A stretch of 64,000 bases of DNA from Roseomonas genomospecies 6 (GTDB lineage Bacteria; Pseudomonadota; Alphaproteobacteria; Azospirillales; Azospirillaceae): positions 62,001 through 126,000 of the forward strand of contig NZ_QOKW01000019.1 in assembly GCF_008365375.1 (NCBI RefSeq). Reading direction: 5' to 3'. This document shows positions 14,539 through 22,596 of this stretch, piece after piece. Both the position numbers and the translations under genes were made by a program. Within the stretch, counting starts at the first letter, position 1, and every line of letters begins with the position of its first letter. The notes under the pieces were generated by a model that did not search any database, was not told the origin of the DNA, and worked only from the letters and a program-made list of their open reading frames with translations.

Positions 14539-16746
14539 TTACTCGACCGCGCGGGCGAACCCGGCGGTGCGTTCCTGGCTGCGCTTGCGCGCGCGGTACC
14601 AAGCGGTGGTTTCGGCCATTGCCAGCCAATCCAGATCGTCCTGAGTTACCTCCTGTTCGGCAGCAATGGCGGCTTCGATGGCCTGGGCACGCGCCCACCA
14701 GCGGTCCTCCGGCCTGTCGGACTGGACGGGCGGCGCCTCAATCCGGCGGGCGATATCGGCCTGCCGAGCCTGCTGGGCATCCGTCAGCGGCGCGGCTTGG
14801 GCGGGCGTGCCGGCCTCGACGGCCCGCGATGCGGCCATCATGCCAGCTGACTGCGGTGTCGGCGGCAGCGCGGCGGTGGGCAAGGCCGTGACCTTCGGCG
14901 CCGGGGCTGGCAGCGATTTGCCGATGATGGCGTCGGCCAGCTCGTGCGGGCGGAACTTCGCCTTGGCGGCTTTGATGGCGGCCTTGCCATCGGCAATGAA
15001 GCGCTGCTGCAAGGCCTTGGCCTCAGCAGCCAGAGCGCGGCGGGACAAACCCAGGCGCTCCGGGTTCTCGGCGATGCACACGAACTCGAAGGGGTCGGGC
15101 CTGTAGCAGTAAATGCGGCCCATGTCCTCGGGATCGAGGCGGACTTCCAGTTCCTCCCCGGTCCCAATAAAGGGAATCAACTCATGGGCGTAGAAGGTGG
15201 CGTTCTCCACCATGACGCCCTTCTTGCCCACAGTGCGCGTGCAACCTTCAGGGGCCTGCATCAGCAGGATGTCGAGCTGACGTTCGTCAGCCACGCGCGC
15301 GACGCCGGCCGCGTGCGCTTCCGCCACTTCGAAGGGGGTGCGGTCGCCCAGCCCTTCATGGGTGTTGTGCTGATAAACGTTCTCGACCCAGGCATCGACC
15401 AGCTGCTGAAGCTCCTCGGCAGACAGGCGGACGTCGAACACATCGGCGTCGGCTTCGCCCAAGCGCTTGGCGAAGGTCTCCCGTGCCCGGATGGCCTGAC
15501 GGGCGGCGACGTCGTGGCCGACGTAACCCGGCAGCATGGTCATGAACGAGTGCTGGACCGTGCCGATAGAGCGCTCGACGTGCGGCTTTTGCTCTGGGCT
15601 GTAGGGTGTGCAGGTCGGGTGCGCGGCACCGATCAGGAAGTAGGCGCGCTCGGCCTCGCGGCTGGTGAAGTCCGAGCCGTTGTCGGTCTTGATGGCCTCC
15701 GGCATACCCCAGGCCAGGATTGCCCGGCGGATCAGCAGCAGGACGGCGGAGGACTTCGGCACTTTGGTGACGAGCACCATGATGCGGCGCGTGAAGACAT
15801 CGACCACCACATAGATCGAGTGGCGACCATCGGTCAGCATCACGTCCGATGGGCTGGCGTCGATCTCCCACAGCTGGTTGGGCCGCTCAATACCCTCCGA
15901 AGCGTTGCCGACAGCGACGCGGGCACGCGACTTCCAAGCGTCGGGGTTGGTGACCGCAAGATGGAGCTGGCGGTTGTTGTCACGCCATTCCTGCACGATG
16001 ACCTGGAGGCGTCGTTCAGAGGGCATTGGCGCTTCGGCGCCGTCGAACAGCATCACGTACTCGCCGAAGCGGACGACCAGGAGACGGCGGACCTTTTCCA
16101 CGGAGAGATTGGGGTTCTCGATCAGGGCGGCGATCAGGTAACCCTTGATGTCCTTAACCGCACGGTCCAGGACGCCGCCGCCCTTGCGGTTTCCGTAGCG
16201 GCCGGCCAGCTTCGCCGCATCGCCCGTCGCACGGTCTTTAAGCCAGCGCTCCAGCGACGAAACGCTGATGGTCGGCTTCTCCGAACGGACATAGGGTTCC
16301 ACCGTAATCTCGCCGGCGTTGTAGAAACCGACGAACTTCTGCCGAGCCGCGAAGACACCCTGGCCCGACGCTTGATGGAAGCGGTCGAAGGCGGCGCAGA
16401 TGGCGAGCTTGGCGTCCAGCCGTTCCTTGCCCCGCGACGTCAGCGCCGAGGATGCCTTCAGCTTGGCCTTGGTCGCCGCGACCGCCGGGCTGGCGGGAAC
16501 AGACGCTGGCGGGTGCGTCTGGGCGGCCCGGCGGGCCAGTTCCAGGCGAGCGGCTGGGGGCAGCGACGACACATGATATTGCAGACCGCCGCCCTGCCCT
16601 TCGTTGGGCCGAGACCTCCAATTATCCTTCTCGGCTTTCTTCTTTACACCGCGGGCGCTGGCGGGAATGTCGGGGACGCCCGCCTTTCCCTCCTCAGCCC
16701 ATCCGGCGGCGGTGCGCCATTCCTGTTGGTCGCGCTCCTCCGCCAT
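14539..16746 (-). CDS. Mu-type transposase (MuA)
   Basis: 735 residues; it cuts the prophage ends and joins them to target DNA. The N-terminus carries the Mu-type HTH (EWRTAAGWAEEGKAGVPDIPASARGVKKKAEKDNW, 9-43), then the end-binding domain (about 80-270). The DDE core follows, with D296 (LWEIDAS), D355 (KTDNGSD) and E391 (HVERSIGT), then the Mu C-terminal beta-barrel and a basic tail. Spacing of the triad resembles Mu (269, 336, 392). The start at 16746 was chosen over a far-upstream one because MAEERDQQEW begins the HTH. All catalytic residues are present, so it should be active. Confidence 0.93.
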   Translation of the reverse strand: MAEERDQQEWRTAAGWAEEGKAGVPDIPASARGVKKKAEKDNWRSRPNEGQGGGLQYHVSSLPPAARLELARRAAQTHPPASVPASPAVAATKAKLKASSALTSRGKERLDAKLAICAAFDRFHQASGQGVFAARQKFVGFYNAGEITVEPYVRSEKPTISVSSLERWLKDRATGDAAKLAGRYGNRKGGGVLDRAVKDIKGYLIAALIENPNLSVEKVRRLLVVRFGEYVMLFDGAEAPMPSERRLQVIVQEWRDNNRQLHLAVTNPDAWKSRARVAVGNASEGIERPNQLWEIDASPSDVMLTDGRHSIYVVVDVFTRRIMVLVTKVPKSSAVLLLIRRAILAWGMPEAIKTDNGSDFTSREAERAYFLIGAAHPTCTPYSPEQKPHVERSIGTVQHSFMTMLPGYVGHDVAARQAIRARETFAKRLGEADADVFDVRLSAEELQQLVDAWVENVYQHNTHEGLGDRTPFEVAEAHAAGVARVADERQLDILLMQAPEGCTRTVGKKGVMVENATFYAHELIPFIGTGEELEVRLDPEDMGRIYCYRPDPFEFVCIAENPERLGLSRRALAAEAKALQQRFIADGKAAIKAAKAKFRPHELADAIIGKSLPAPAPKVTALPTAALPPTPQSAGMMAASRAVEAGTPAQAAPLTDAQQARQADIARRIEAPPVQSDRPEDRWWARAQAIEAAIAAEQEVTQDDLDWLAMAETTAWYRARKRSQERTAGFARAVE

Positions 16747-16748
16747 GG

Positions 16749-17225
16749 TCAGCCCCGCGTGATGCGGCTGGTCAGAGCCGGCCGGAGGTGCATGTATTCG
16801 CGGATCATGTCGTCGCCAGCGGCGAGCATCCGGGCGGCTTCGGCCGCGTCGATGGTGCCGTCCGTGCTGGCCCGCGCGAACTCGTGGAAGAGCTTGGAAG
16901 CGTGCTCGGCGATCTCGGCCACATCCTGCGGGATGGTCTCTTCCGAAGGCGAGAGCGCCAGAGGCAGCAGCGCGCTGCCGTGTTCCGCCGCCAGCCACTC
17001 GGTCACCAGGGGAAGATCGCAGTAGCGTTCCAGCGCCGCGACGATGTCGGCTGGCATGTGGCAGTCGGCGTTGTCGTCGCTGTCGTCGGTATAGCGGAAG
17101 AGCTGCGCCTTGCGGACCCGCGCGATTTCGGCGGCCCTTTCGAGACCGCCGCACGCCACGATCAGCTCATGGACCGCTGCCTTTAGCGTTCCGGGCCGGC
17201 GTTGCTTGTAGGGAGACTTAGCCAT
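16749..17225 (-). CDS. Phage regulatory CII-like protein
   Basis: 158 residues with the phage CII-family opening TLKAAVHELIVACGGLERAAEIARVRKAQLFRYTDDSDDNADCHMPADIVAALE, an HTH followed by a helical tail. Such proteins stand between ner and the transposase in many Mu-like phages and may control early transcription. It ends two bases before the muA ATG. Function is inferred from family and position. Confidence 0.7.
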   Translation of the reverse strand: MAKSPYKQRRPGTLKAAVHELIVACGGLERAAEIARVRKAQLFRYTDDSDDNADCHMPADIVAALERYCDLPLVTEWLAAEHGSALLPLALSPSEETIPQDVAEIAEHASKLFHEFARASTDGTIDAAEAARMLAAGDDMIREYMHLRPALTSRITRG

Positions 17226-17247
17226 GTCTGTTCCCGTTGTGCGTGCT

Positions 17248-17484
17248 TCAAGCCGGTGAGATTGTCTCTTCACGAGAGGCTTGGAGGTTGATGTGAAACT
17301 CGGAGCGGAAGTGTTCGAAGCGGCGGCGGGGCGCTATCTCGGCGCTGGCCTTGCCGGTGTTGACGCGGCGGCGCGGGCCGGGGCGGGTCCAGTGGGGCGG
17401 TCCCTGGCCGACGTGGCCGAGGCGTTCCTCGGCTGGGCGGCGGCCTCGGCCGCGGTGGGCCGGCTGTACCGGAAGGCGGATCAT
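17248..17484 (-). CDS. Small phage protein, uncertain
   Basis: A 78-codon frame whose ATG overlaps the stop of the ner-like gene (ATGA), as is usual in this operon. The product is very basic and Arg/Pro-rich (RPAEERLGHVGQGPPHWTRPGPRRR), which can also arise by chance in GC-rich DNA. An opposing open frame exists on the plus strand. Kept for its position and overlap only. Confidence 0.35.
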   Translation of the reverse strand: MIRLPVQPAHRGRGRRPAEERLGHVGQGPPHWTRPGPRRRVNTGKASAEIAPRRRFEHFRSEFHINLQASREETISPA

Positions 17485-17798
17485 GCCGCCTCCACCGCGG
17501 GCGGAGGCTCGGAGCGGAGTTCCCGCGTGAGGCACAGCCGCGTTCCGTCAGGCCTGTAGCGCTCCGGAAAGAGCTGCTGGACCGGGTAGAGGAGCAGGTC
17601 GGCCAGATACTGTTCCACGCGCAGCGACGGCGCGCGCAGCCCTTGGGCCACCGCTTGATGGGTGATCCCCAGGTCTTTTCCGATCTGGCGCAGGGACTTT
17701 CCGTTACGCTTGGCCTTCGCGACGATCCAGTCGCGACGGTCGATCAGATCCGACGGGGGCGGTTCGCGATGTGACATTTGTGTCGTGTCAGTTGCCAT
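17481..17798 (-). CDS. Ner-like DNA-binding regulator
   Basis: 105 residues with the Ner/Nlp layout: DWIVAKAKRNGKSLRQIGKDLGITHQAVAQGLRAPSLRVEQYLADLLLYPVQQLFPERY (about 28-87), matching the Ner pattern of DW...LR..G.SL..L....G.S......AL and closing P..L.P.RY. In Mu, Ner turns down early and repressor transcription. It is divergent from the repressor. I chose the ATG at 17798; an in-frame ATG at 17810 is possible. Confidence 0.8.
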   Translation of the reverse strand: MATDTTQMSHREPPPSDLIDRRDWIVAKAKRNGKSLRQIGKDLGITHQAVAQGLRAPSLRVEQYLADLLLYPVQQLFPERYRPDGTRLCLTRELRSEPPPAVEAA

Positions 17799-17916
17799 GT
17801 CTATTTCCATACCTCGAAAGTGTATGGCGTTCCAGACAAATTTTCGATCTTGGAACCGTTCCCGGTTCCGATGACGCTTGTTGAGCGTCCGTCGCGCAGA
17901 AGAACGAGGAAAATCA
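17799..17916. promoter_or_regulatory. Divergent early/repressor control region with inverted repeats
   Basis: The 118 bp between the ner-like gene (-) and the repressor (+) is the switch region. It contains two inverted repeats: CCATAC (17807-17812) with GTATGG (17822-17827), and GGAACC (17852-17857) with GGTTCC (17864-17869), plus TTCCA/TGGAA overlapping them. These are candidate operators for the repressor and Ner. A GAGGA ribosome site precedes the repressor ATG. Confidence 0.6.
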
Positions 17917-18477
17917 ATGACTTCCAGGAAGCAGGAACAACGCGGTGAAGAAGGAACTGACGTTCCGGGTTTCCTGGCCGAACTGGGAACTCGAATGGGT
18001 ATGGTGGTAGACCTGTTCGATACGAAATCCATGGCGGCTCAGGCCGCACGAATGTCACGCGAACAGTTGATGCGCCAAGTGAAGGGGCTGAACCGCCCGG
18101 CCTTCGACAGCATCATGGGGTTGGCCTACGCCAAGGGGGTATCGCTCGACTGGCTGGCGACCGGCGAAGGCCCGATGTGGCTGCACGAGCGGGTGGCGGG
18201 GGCGCACGGCGAGCCAACCGGCGTCGTCGAGCCAGTGGATGAGGCGCTGCTGACCAACTTGGTGGTGGGCGTCGAAACGTTCCTGGTGCGAGAGGACTTG
18301 ATCCTCGACCCTGCGCCGAAGGCCCGGCTTATGGTGCTGCTGTATCGCATGCTCGCCCGGCGCCGCCGTGAGCTGGCCCAGGTGGGCGGCGTGCCGCCCG
18401 AGCTGCGTGAGGCCGGCCACCCGATTGATATCGGCGCTGATCCGGACCTCTCGGACATAGTACGATTGGCCGGTTAG
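17917..18477 (+). CDS. Mu-like prophage repressor (CI-type HTH)
   Basis: 186 residues, the only clear plus-strand gene of the early end and divergent from ner, as for the Mu c repressor. It has a CI-type HTH: SMAAQAARMSREQLMRQVKGLNRPAFDSIMGLAYAKGVSLDWLATGEGPMW, where the end SLDWLATGEGP is typical of phage repressors. The C-terminal half is helical and lacks a visible LexA-type Ser-Lys protease, so RecA-driven self-cleavage is unlikely. Start at 17917 has GAGGA seven bases upstream. Confidence 0.8.
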   Translation: MTSRKQEQRGEEGTDVPGFLAELGTRMGMVVDLFDTKSMAAQAARMSREQLMRQVKGLNRPAFDSIMGLAYAKGVSLDWLATGEGPMWLHERVAGAHGEPTGVVEPVDEALLTNLVVGVETFLVREDLILDPAPKARLMVLLYRMLARRRRELAQVGGVPPELREAGHPIDIGADPDLSDIVRLAG

Positions 18478-18970
18478 GGCCTTGCATTCCAAGAATTACG
18501 AGTGGCAGAATAATTGTTACCACTCAACCTGTAGTACATACCATGGTATGTAACTGGAAAGAGCGGGGGCCGGGGTTGGCAGCCCCGGTCAACGGGTGCA
18601 GGCACACCCGTGAGAGAGAAACATCGTCCGGTCGATGAGACCCTCCACCCCACGCCGCCGTGCGGCAGCGTCGGGATAGCACAAGGTGTGCCTATGTATT
18701 CTATGATTTTCTCTGGCAGCCCTGCTGAGGCTGATGAAGTCAGGGCGATCTTGCGCGCGGCGGTAAAGGAACGCGAACATCGACACCGCTTTTTCGCGAA
18801 GTCTTCGTTCGCGTGTCCCTTCGTCGCCTCGTCAACCTCCCTTATGCAAAAGACCAGCGTTTCAGATGGTGCATGCCTAGGGGTAAACGAACATCAGGAC
18901 TTCAGCAACCAAACGTGCAACGTGGCGTCGCGCATTGCGGTGCATCATGTTCTCAATTTGCGAGGAAACG
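18478..18970. other. Intergenic region with palindromes, no convincing gene
   Basis: About 490 bp after the repressor, less GC-rich than its surroundings. It holds a perfect 18-bp palindrome (18535-18552), two GC-rich hairpins (around 18571-18588 and 18592-18611) without T runs, and a weak 96-codon plus frame (18694-18984) I do not accept. It may hold repressor-binding or enhancer sites, or be remnants of phage genes. Confidence 0.5.
18535..18552. promoter_or_regulatory. Perfect 18-bp palindrome, candidate operator
   Basis: TACATACCATGGTATGTA reads the same on both strands. Its half site CATACC also appears in the inverted repeat at 17807-17827 next to the ner and repressor starts. This suggests a binding site for the repressor or Ner downstream of the repressor gene. 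Confidence 0.55.
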
Positions 18971-19258
18971 ATGAAGCAAGGTAACGAGCCAATCACCACA
19001 CCAACTTCTATGGTTTCTTTTGTCTTAACCGTGGCCGGGCTCTTGCTCACGGCCTTGGGCATCGGACTGGCCGCTGTGTCGCGTTTTGATCCGCTGCCCG
19101 GTCTCGGACTGTCCACCGTGGGCTTGGTGCTGATCGGACTTGGCAGCATCCGGCGCGGCCAGCTCGATCTGATCTACGAACAGCGCCTCACGCGGGCGGT
19201 CCTGGCGGATGCAGCCGCCTCAAACCATGCGGCGAAGTCGGAGGGCGAAGCGATGTGA
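18971..19258 (+). CDS. Small membrane protein at the prophage end, unknown function
   Basis: 95 residues with two hydrophobic segments (about 14-34, SFVLTVAGLLLTALGIGLAAV, and 41-58, LPGLGLSTVGLVLIGLGSI), then a charged tail. GAGGAAACG precedes the ATG at 18971. It lies just inside the prophage terminus, on the repressor side, where Mu-like phages may carry lysogenic conversion genes. A MuA-site-like motif (19218-19228) lies within its 3' end. No family is recognised. Confidence 0.6.
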   Translation: MKQGNEPITTPTSMVSFVLTVAGLLLTALGIGLAAVSRFDPLPGLGLSTVGLVLIGLGSIRRGQLDLIYEQRLTRAVLADAAASNHAAKSEGEAM

Positions 19259-19379
19259 CGGATGGTTTGACGAACAGGCTCCTCAAGCGGGCGCCGACGT
19301 AGGATTTCCAACGGCTCGGCGTCCCAGATTGTCCCCGAAAATCCCACCAAATCCCGACGCCCAATACCTCAAACCATCA
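19218..19379. repeat. Prophage left end with three MuA-site-like repeats
   Basis: The 10-mer TCAAACCATC or its complement occurs at 19220-19228 (CAAACCAT core), 19261-19270 (reverse) and 19369-19378. Read inward from CA at 19378-19379 the end begins TGATGGTTTGAGG. The three copies lie about 2-11, 110-119 and 152-160 bp from the end, close to the L1, L2 and L3 spacing known for Mu. Host DNA resumes at 19380, and GTCTC (19380-19384) is the candidate 5-bp target duplication. Confidence 0.7.
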
Positions 19380-19385
19380 GTCTCC

Positions 19386-20510
19386 TCACAAGGCCGGATC
19401 GTGGGCGTAGCGGCGGATCGCCGTCGCCAGCCCCGCCGCGTCGCCCGGCGCCAGCCTTTGCCCGCAGCCATCCAGCAGTGTCGCCGCGTCGCTGCCTTCC
19501 GGCCCCAGGAACAGGCAGGGGCGGCCGACCGCCAGGGCGCCGGCCACTTTGCTGGGCACCAGCAGTCCTTCGGCCCGCGCGTCCATGGTCGCCAGATGCA
19601 GGTCCGCCGCCGACAGGCTCTCGGCCAGACGGTCGGGCGGCTGGAGGGGCAGCAATCGGACATTCGTCAAACCACGCCGCTCCACCGCCTCCGCCAGGGC
19701 GGCCCGGCGCCGTCCTTCACCGATCAGCAGGACGAGGATTTCGGGATCGCTGCGGGCCAGCATCTCCGCCGCGCCCAGGATGGCGTCCATCGGGTGGGCC
19801 AGCCCCATGTTCCCCGAATAGGCGACAGTGAAGCGGTCGCCCAGCTCATGCTCCAGGCGGAACGGATTGCCGGCGCGCGGCACGGGCCGGGCGCGCGGAT
19901 CGGGCCAGTTGGGAAGGACGGTGATCCGCTCCGCCGGCGTGCCCGCGGCGACCAGCCGCCGGGCCATGCAGCGCCCGATAGCGACAACCGCGTCGTGACG
20001 GCGGAGCGCCCGGACGCTCGCCCGCTCCACCATCCTCATCAGCGGGTCCGGCAGACGGACGCCCAGCACCGGCAGCAGGGCCGGATAGACGTCCTGGCTC
20101 CAGTGGATGGAGGCCGCGCCATGCCGCGCGGCGATCAGCGGCCCGGCGCAGGCCAGCAGCGGCGGATCGGTCATCGTCACCACCACGTCGTGCTGCGGCA
20201 GGCGCAATGCCCGTTGAATCAACCGCACCCCGGCAGCCAGATAGCCGCGCACGCTCAGCCGTGGGTCGCCGGACGGCTCCCGTGCGTCCGGCGGACCGCC
20301 GCCCGTGCGCCGGACGGTCACGCCGGGCGGCGCCACACCGGGGCCGCGCCCGTCCGCCACGACGGTGACGCGCCATCCCATCGCCGCCATCCGCTCCGCG
20401 AGATCGGACACGCAACGCCCGGTCGCTCCTTTATCCGGAGGGAACACGCGGTTGATGAACAGGATGGAAGGAGAATCCACGACAACCGCACCGGAGCGAT
20501 GGGAGAGCAC
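19386..20510 (-). CDS. GT4-like glycosyltransferase
   Basis: 374 residues of a GT-B glycosyltransferase, WcaI-like, probably for exopolysaccharide or O-antigen. The N-domain begins ILFINRVFPPDKGATGRCVSDLAERM; the C-domain has FTVAYSGNMGLAHPMDAILGAAEML and ADLHLATMDARAEGLLVPSKVAGALAVGRPCLFLG, where the acidic donor-binding Glu usually seen in GT4 lies in the AEGLLVPSK block. It ends ten to thirty residues earlier than many relatives. The stop lies seven bases before the prophage terminus. The next gene upstream is the O-antigen ligase-like protein. Confidence 0.85.
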   Translation of the reverse strand: MLSHRSGAVVVDSPSILFINRVFPPDKGATGRCVSDLAERMAAMGWRVTVVADGRGPGVAPPGVTVRRTGGGPPDAREPSGDPRLSVRGYLAAGVRLIQRALRLPQHDVVVTMTDPPLLACAGPLIAARHGAASIHWSQDVYPALLPVLGVRLPDPLMRMVERASVRALRRHDAVVAIGRCMARRLVAAGTPAERITVLPNWPDPRARPVPRAGNPFRLEHELGDRFTVAYSGNMGLAHPMDAILGAAEMLARSDPEILVLLIGEGRRRAALAEAVERRGLTNVRLLPLQPPDRLAESLSAADLHLATMDARAEGLLVPSKVAGALAVGRPCLFLGPEGSDAATLLDGCGQRLAPGDAAGLATAIRRYAHDPAL

Positions 20511-20529
20511 GCATAAGTATGCATTTCGC

Positions 20530-21753
20530 CTAAGGCTCCGGCAACCGCTTCCCGCGCTCCGCCGCCAGCACCATCAACGTGAGCAGAAGTCCCGTATCCA
20601 GGTACTTGAAGCTGGTGTGCGCCCCAAGCGCCATCAGCAACGGCGGCACCACCGCCCAGCCGAGCGCCGGGTCGGCGCGCAGCAGCGCCAAGGCGCGTGG
20701 GGCAAGGCCTGCGAGATAGGCGGTCAGGGCGCACAGCCCGACCACCCCGGCCTTGGCGATGGCGTAGGTCGCCAGCGTGTGGGTGTAGGACACGCGCCAT
20801 CCACCCACCGCCGGGTTGGCGAGAAGCGCGCCCCAGCCCTGCCCGAACAGGAAGGCCGAGGGGGAGGACAGCGCCTGCCCGACGGCGGCCTCCGCCTCCT
20901 CCCAGCGGGTGTTGGCCCCGGCCAACCGGGTCTTTTCCGCAACCTGCCCCAGGGCGCCGAAAAGCACGTCCGGGACGAGCACGACCAGAAGCAGCGCCGC
21001 CGCCCCCGCTCCCAGCGCCGCCAGCGGTGCCCGGCGCAGCCACCAAAGGCCCAGCGCGGCGAAGGCGATGACCGCGAGACCCAGCGCCATCCGGTGCACA
21101 GCCCCGGCCAGAGCCGCCAAGCACATCAGCCCGCCCAGAATCGCAACCATTCCCGCGACCCGCCTCGGCCACCCGCCGCGCACCAGCATCCCGAATCCGA
21201 AAGCCGGCAACAGAATGGCGGCGAACAGGACGGACGGGGCGTTCAGCAGATAGACCCCGCCGTCCGCCATGGCGCGGACGCCGACCGCGCCGAATCCCCA
21301 CTCCGCCTGTTTCCACCAGCGAAGCGCGAATCCCGCTCCGGCCACCGCCATTCCCGCGGTCAGCAGATCGACGGCCCGGTCGGAGGCGGCCCTCAGCAAT
21401 GGCACCAGAAGCACTGGAAGGAACAGGTAAAGCAAAGGGATAACGTCGCGCACCATGTCGCGCGGCGCCCAGCCCAGCCACACGCCGCGCATCAGCGGGC
21501 ACCACAACAGAACCGCCAGCGACAGCACCGCGGGCAACTCCCACGGCAGCGACTCACGCTCCAGCAAGCTGTGGCCCGTCGCAACGGACAAGGGGCGCAG
21601 AAACCCGACACCCAGCACCAACAGCGCGCCGATCACCGCCTCCGCCGGTCGGATGTCCGCCGGAGCCGGCGCGCTCAGCAGGCCGTAGACGGCCAGCGCC
21701 AGGAACAACCCGGCGGCTCGCCACAGCGCCCCTCCTCCCTCGGCCACCCGCAC
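20530..21753 (-). CDS. O-antigen ligase/polymerase-like membrane protein
   Basis: 407 residues with about ten to twelve hydrophobic segments and one larger periplasmic loop (about 255-320, containing ANTRWEEAEAAVGQALSSPSAFLFGQGWGALLANPAVGGWRVSYTHT). The block FGQGWGA...SYTHT...YAIAKAGVVGL is typical of the Wzy_C/O-antigen ligase family. It probably polymerises or ligates surface polysaccharide. It is co-directional with the glycosyltransferase, 19 bp apart, suggesting one operon that the prophage has cut off from whatever followed. Confidence 0.75.
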   Translation of the reverse strand: MRVAEGGGALWRAAGLFLALAVYGLLSAPAPADIRPAEAVIGALLVLGVGFLRPLSVATGHSLLERESLPWELPAVLSLAVLLWCPLMRGVWLGWAPRDMVRDVIPLLYLFLPVLLVPLLRAASDRAVDLLTAGMAVAGAGFALRWWKQAEWGFGAVGVRAMADGGVYLLNAPSVLFAAILLPAFGFGMLVRGGWPRRVAGMVAILGGLMCLAALAGAVHRMALGLAVIAFAALGLWWLRRAPLAALGAGAAALLLVVLVPDVLFGALGQVAEKTRLAGANTRWEEAEAAVGQALSSPSAFLFGQGWGALLANPAVGGWRVSYTHTLATYAIAKAGVVGLCALTAYLAGLAPRALALLRADPALGWAVVPPLLMALGAHTSFKYLDTGLLLTLMVLAAERGKRLPEP

Positions 21754-21834
21754 CCCGCCGTCCGATCATCACGTCAGGCGGAAGCATTCCATGGCATGAA
21801 TGGAAAGGGAATTCCCGATTCGTCCCGCAACCGG

Positions 21835-22305
21835 TCAGGCGTAGCGCAATTCCGCGCGGTCGAGCCGGTAGAACAGGCCTTCCTGCGGATTCAGCCGCAG
21901 CGTGCCGGTCAACAACACCGGGGCCTGCGACTCGCGGACGGGAATCTGGCTGTGGACGTGCAGCATGGTCGAGGGGCTGGGCCGGTGGCAGGCCGGGCAG
22001 GCCACCGGGTTGGCCGCGAGGATGAAACGGTTGTGGGCGGGCGCGTCGCTCAACGGCACCATGAAGCCGCGCACCGTCACCAGTTTTCCGTCCAGCGCCT
22101 TCACCCGTGTCGGGAACACGGGATTGGCGGCGGGCCCTTCCATCCGGACCTGCACCAGATCGCGCCACAGCGCCGTGGTGTCGTCGAGCGGCAGATGGAA
22201 CGGCCCGGCGGGATGCGTGGGCTCGCTGGCGTTGGTCGCCCAGATCGCCCAGCCGGCCACCGGGGCCAGCGCGAGCGGCAGAAGAACCTGTCGGCGCGAC
22301 GTCAT
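21835..22305 (-). CDS. DUF3299-like exported protein
   Basis: 156 residues with an N-terminal RRQVLLPLALAPVAGWAIWA segment, a signal or anchor with a twin Arg. The body has KLVTVRGFMVPL and FILAANPVACPACHRP, the DUF3299 pattern including a C-x2-C pair, then VRESQAPVLLTGTLRLNPQEGLFYRLDRAEL. Such proteins are small periplasmic proteins of unproven role, often near metal or redox genes. The divergent gene is an ArsR regulator. Confidence 0.65.
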   Translation of the reverse strand: MTSRRQVLLPLALAPVAGWAIWATNASEPTHPAGPFHLPLDDTTALWRDLVQVRMEGPAANPVFPTRVKALDGKLVTVRGFMVPLSDAPAHNRFILAANPVACPACHRPSPSTMLHVHSQIPVRESQAPVLLTGTLRLNPQEGLFYRLDRAELRYA

Positions 22306-22596
22306 GGCTGTCCTCCCCCTCGATCCCCACCCGTTTCCGGTCGTTGTCCGACCGTTCATTCGATCGTCAAAGGTGCCCCGTGCGGCCTTTGGCGCAGACC
22401 GTCGTGCTTGTGGCCGAATTGTTCCCGAGCCTACGCTCGAGGTCAACAGGCGAGCGCCAGGCCATACGTAAGAAGCCGCTGCACGGCGACTTCGGGCACC
22501 GCTTCGCCGACCTATGGGATTGACGCGGCCGCCAGCCTATACTTTGTAAGGGCGGCAACCACCGATGCAAACCTTGAGAGCGGGAACCAACGCGGC

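Larger units (their letters stand above)
1483..19379 (-). mobile_element. Mu-like transposable prophage (early, lysis and packaging part)
   Basis: The gene order follows phage Mu from its left end: repressor, Ner, MuA, MuB, small early genes with Gam, GemA, Mor-like activator, lysozyme, gp25, gp26, gp27 and gp28 relatives, then portal. Phage genes stop at 19258. The likely terminus is the CA at 19378-19379, with repeated motifs inside it. The block continues left beyond the IS element, so it is not known whether head and tail genes remain. Truncation of the portal gene argues that it is defective. Confidence 0.9.

Noticed and set aside
18569..18611. Two GC-rich hairpins after the repressor gene as a terminator
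   Set aside because: Neither is followed by a T run on either strand.
18694..18984. A 96-codon plus frame after the repressor gene (MYSMIFSGSPAEADEV...)
   Set aside because: A weak ribosome site exists, but the second half looks random and it overlaps the better gene at 18971. An opposing frame is equally plausible.
19386..19388. Glycosyltransferase truncated by the prophage
   Set aside because: Its stop codon lies on the host side of the inferred junction at 19379/19380, so the gene ends naturally although it is slightly short.
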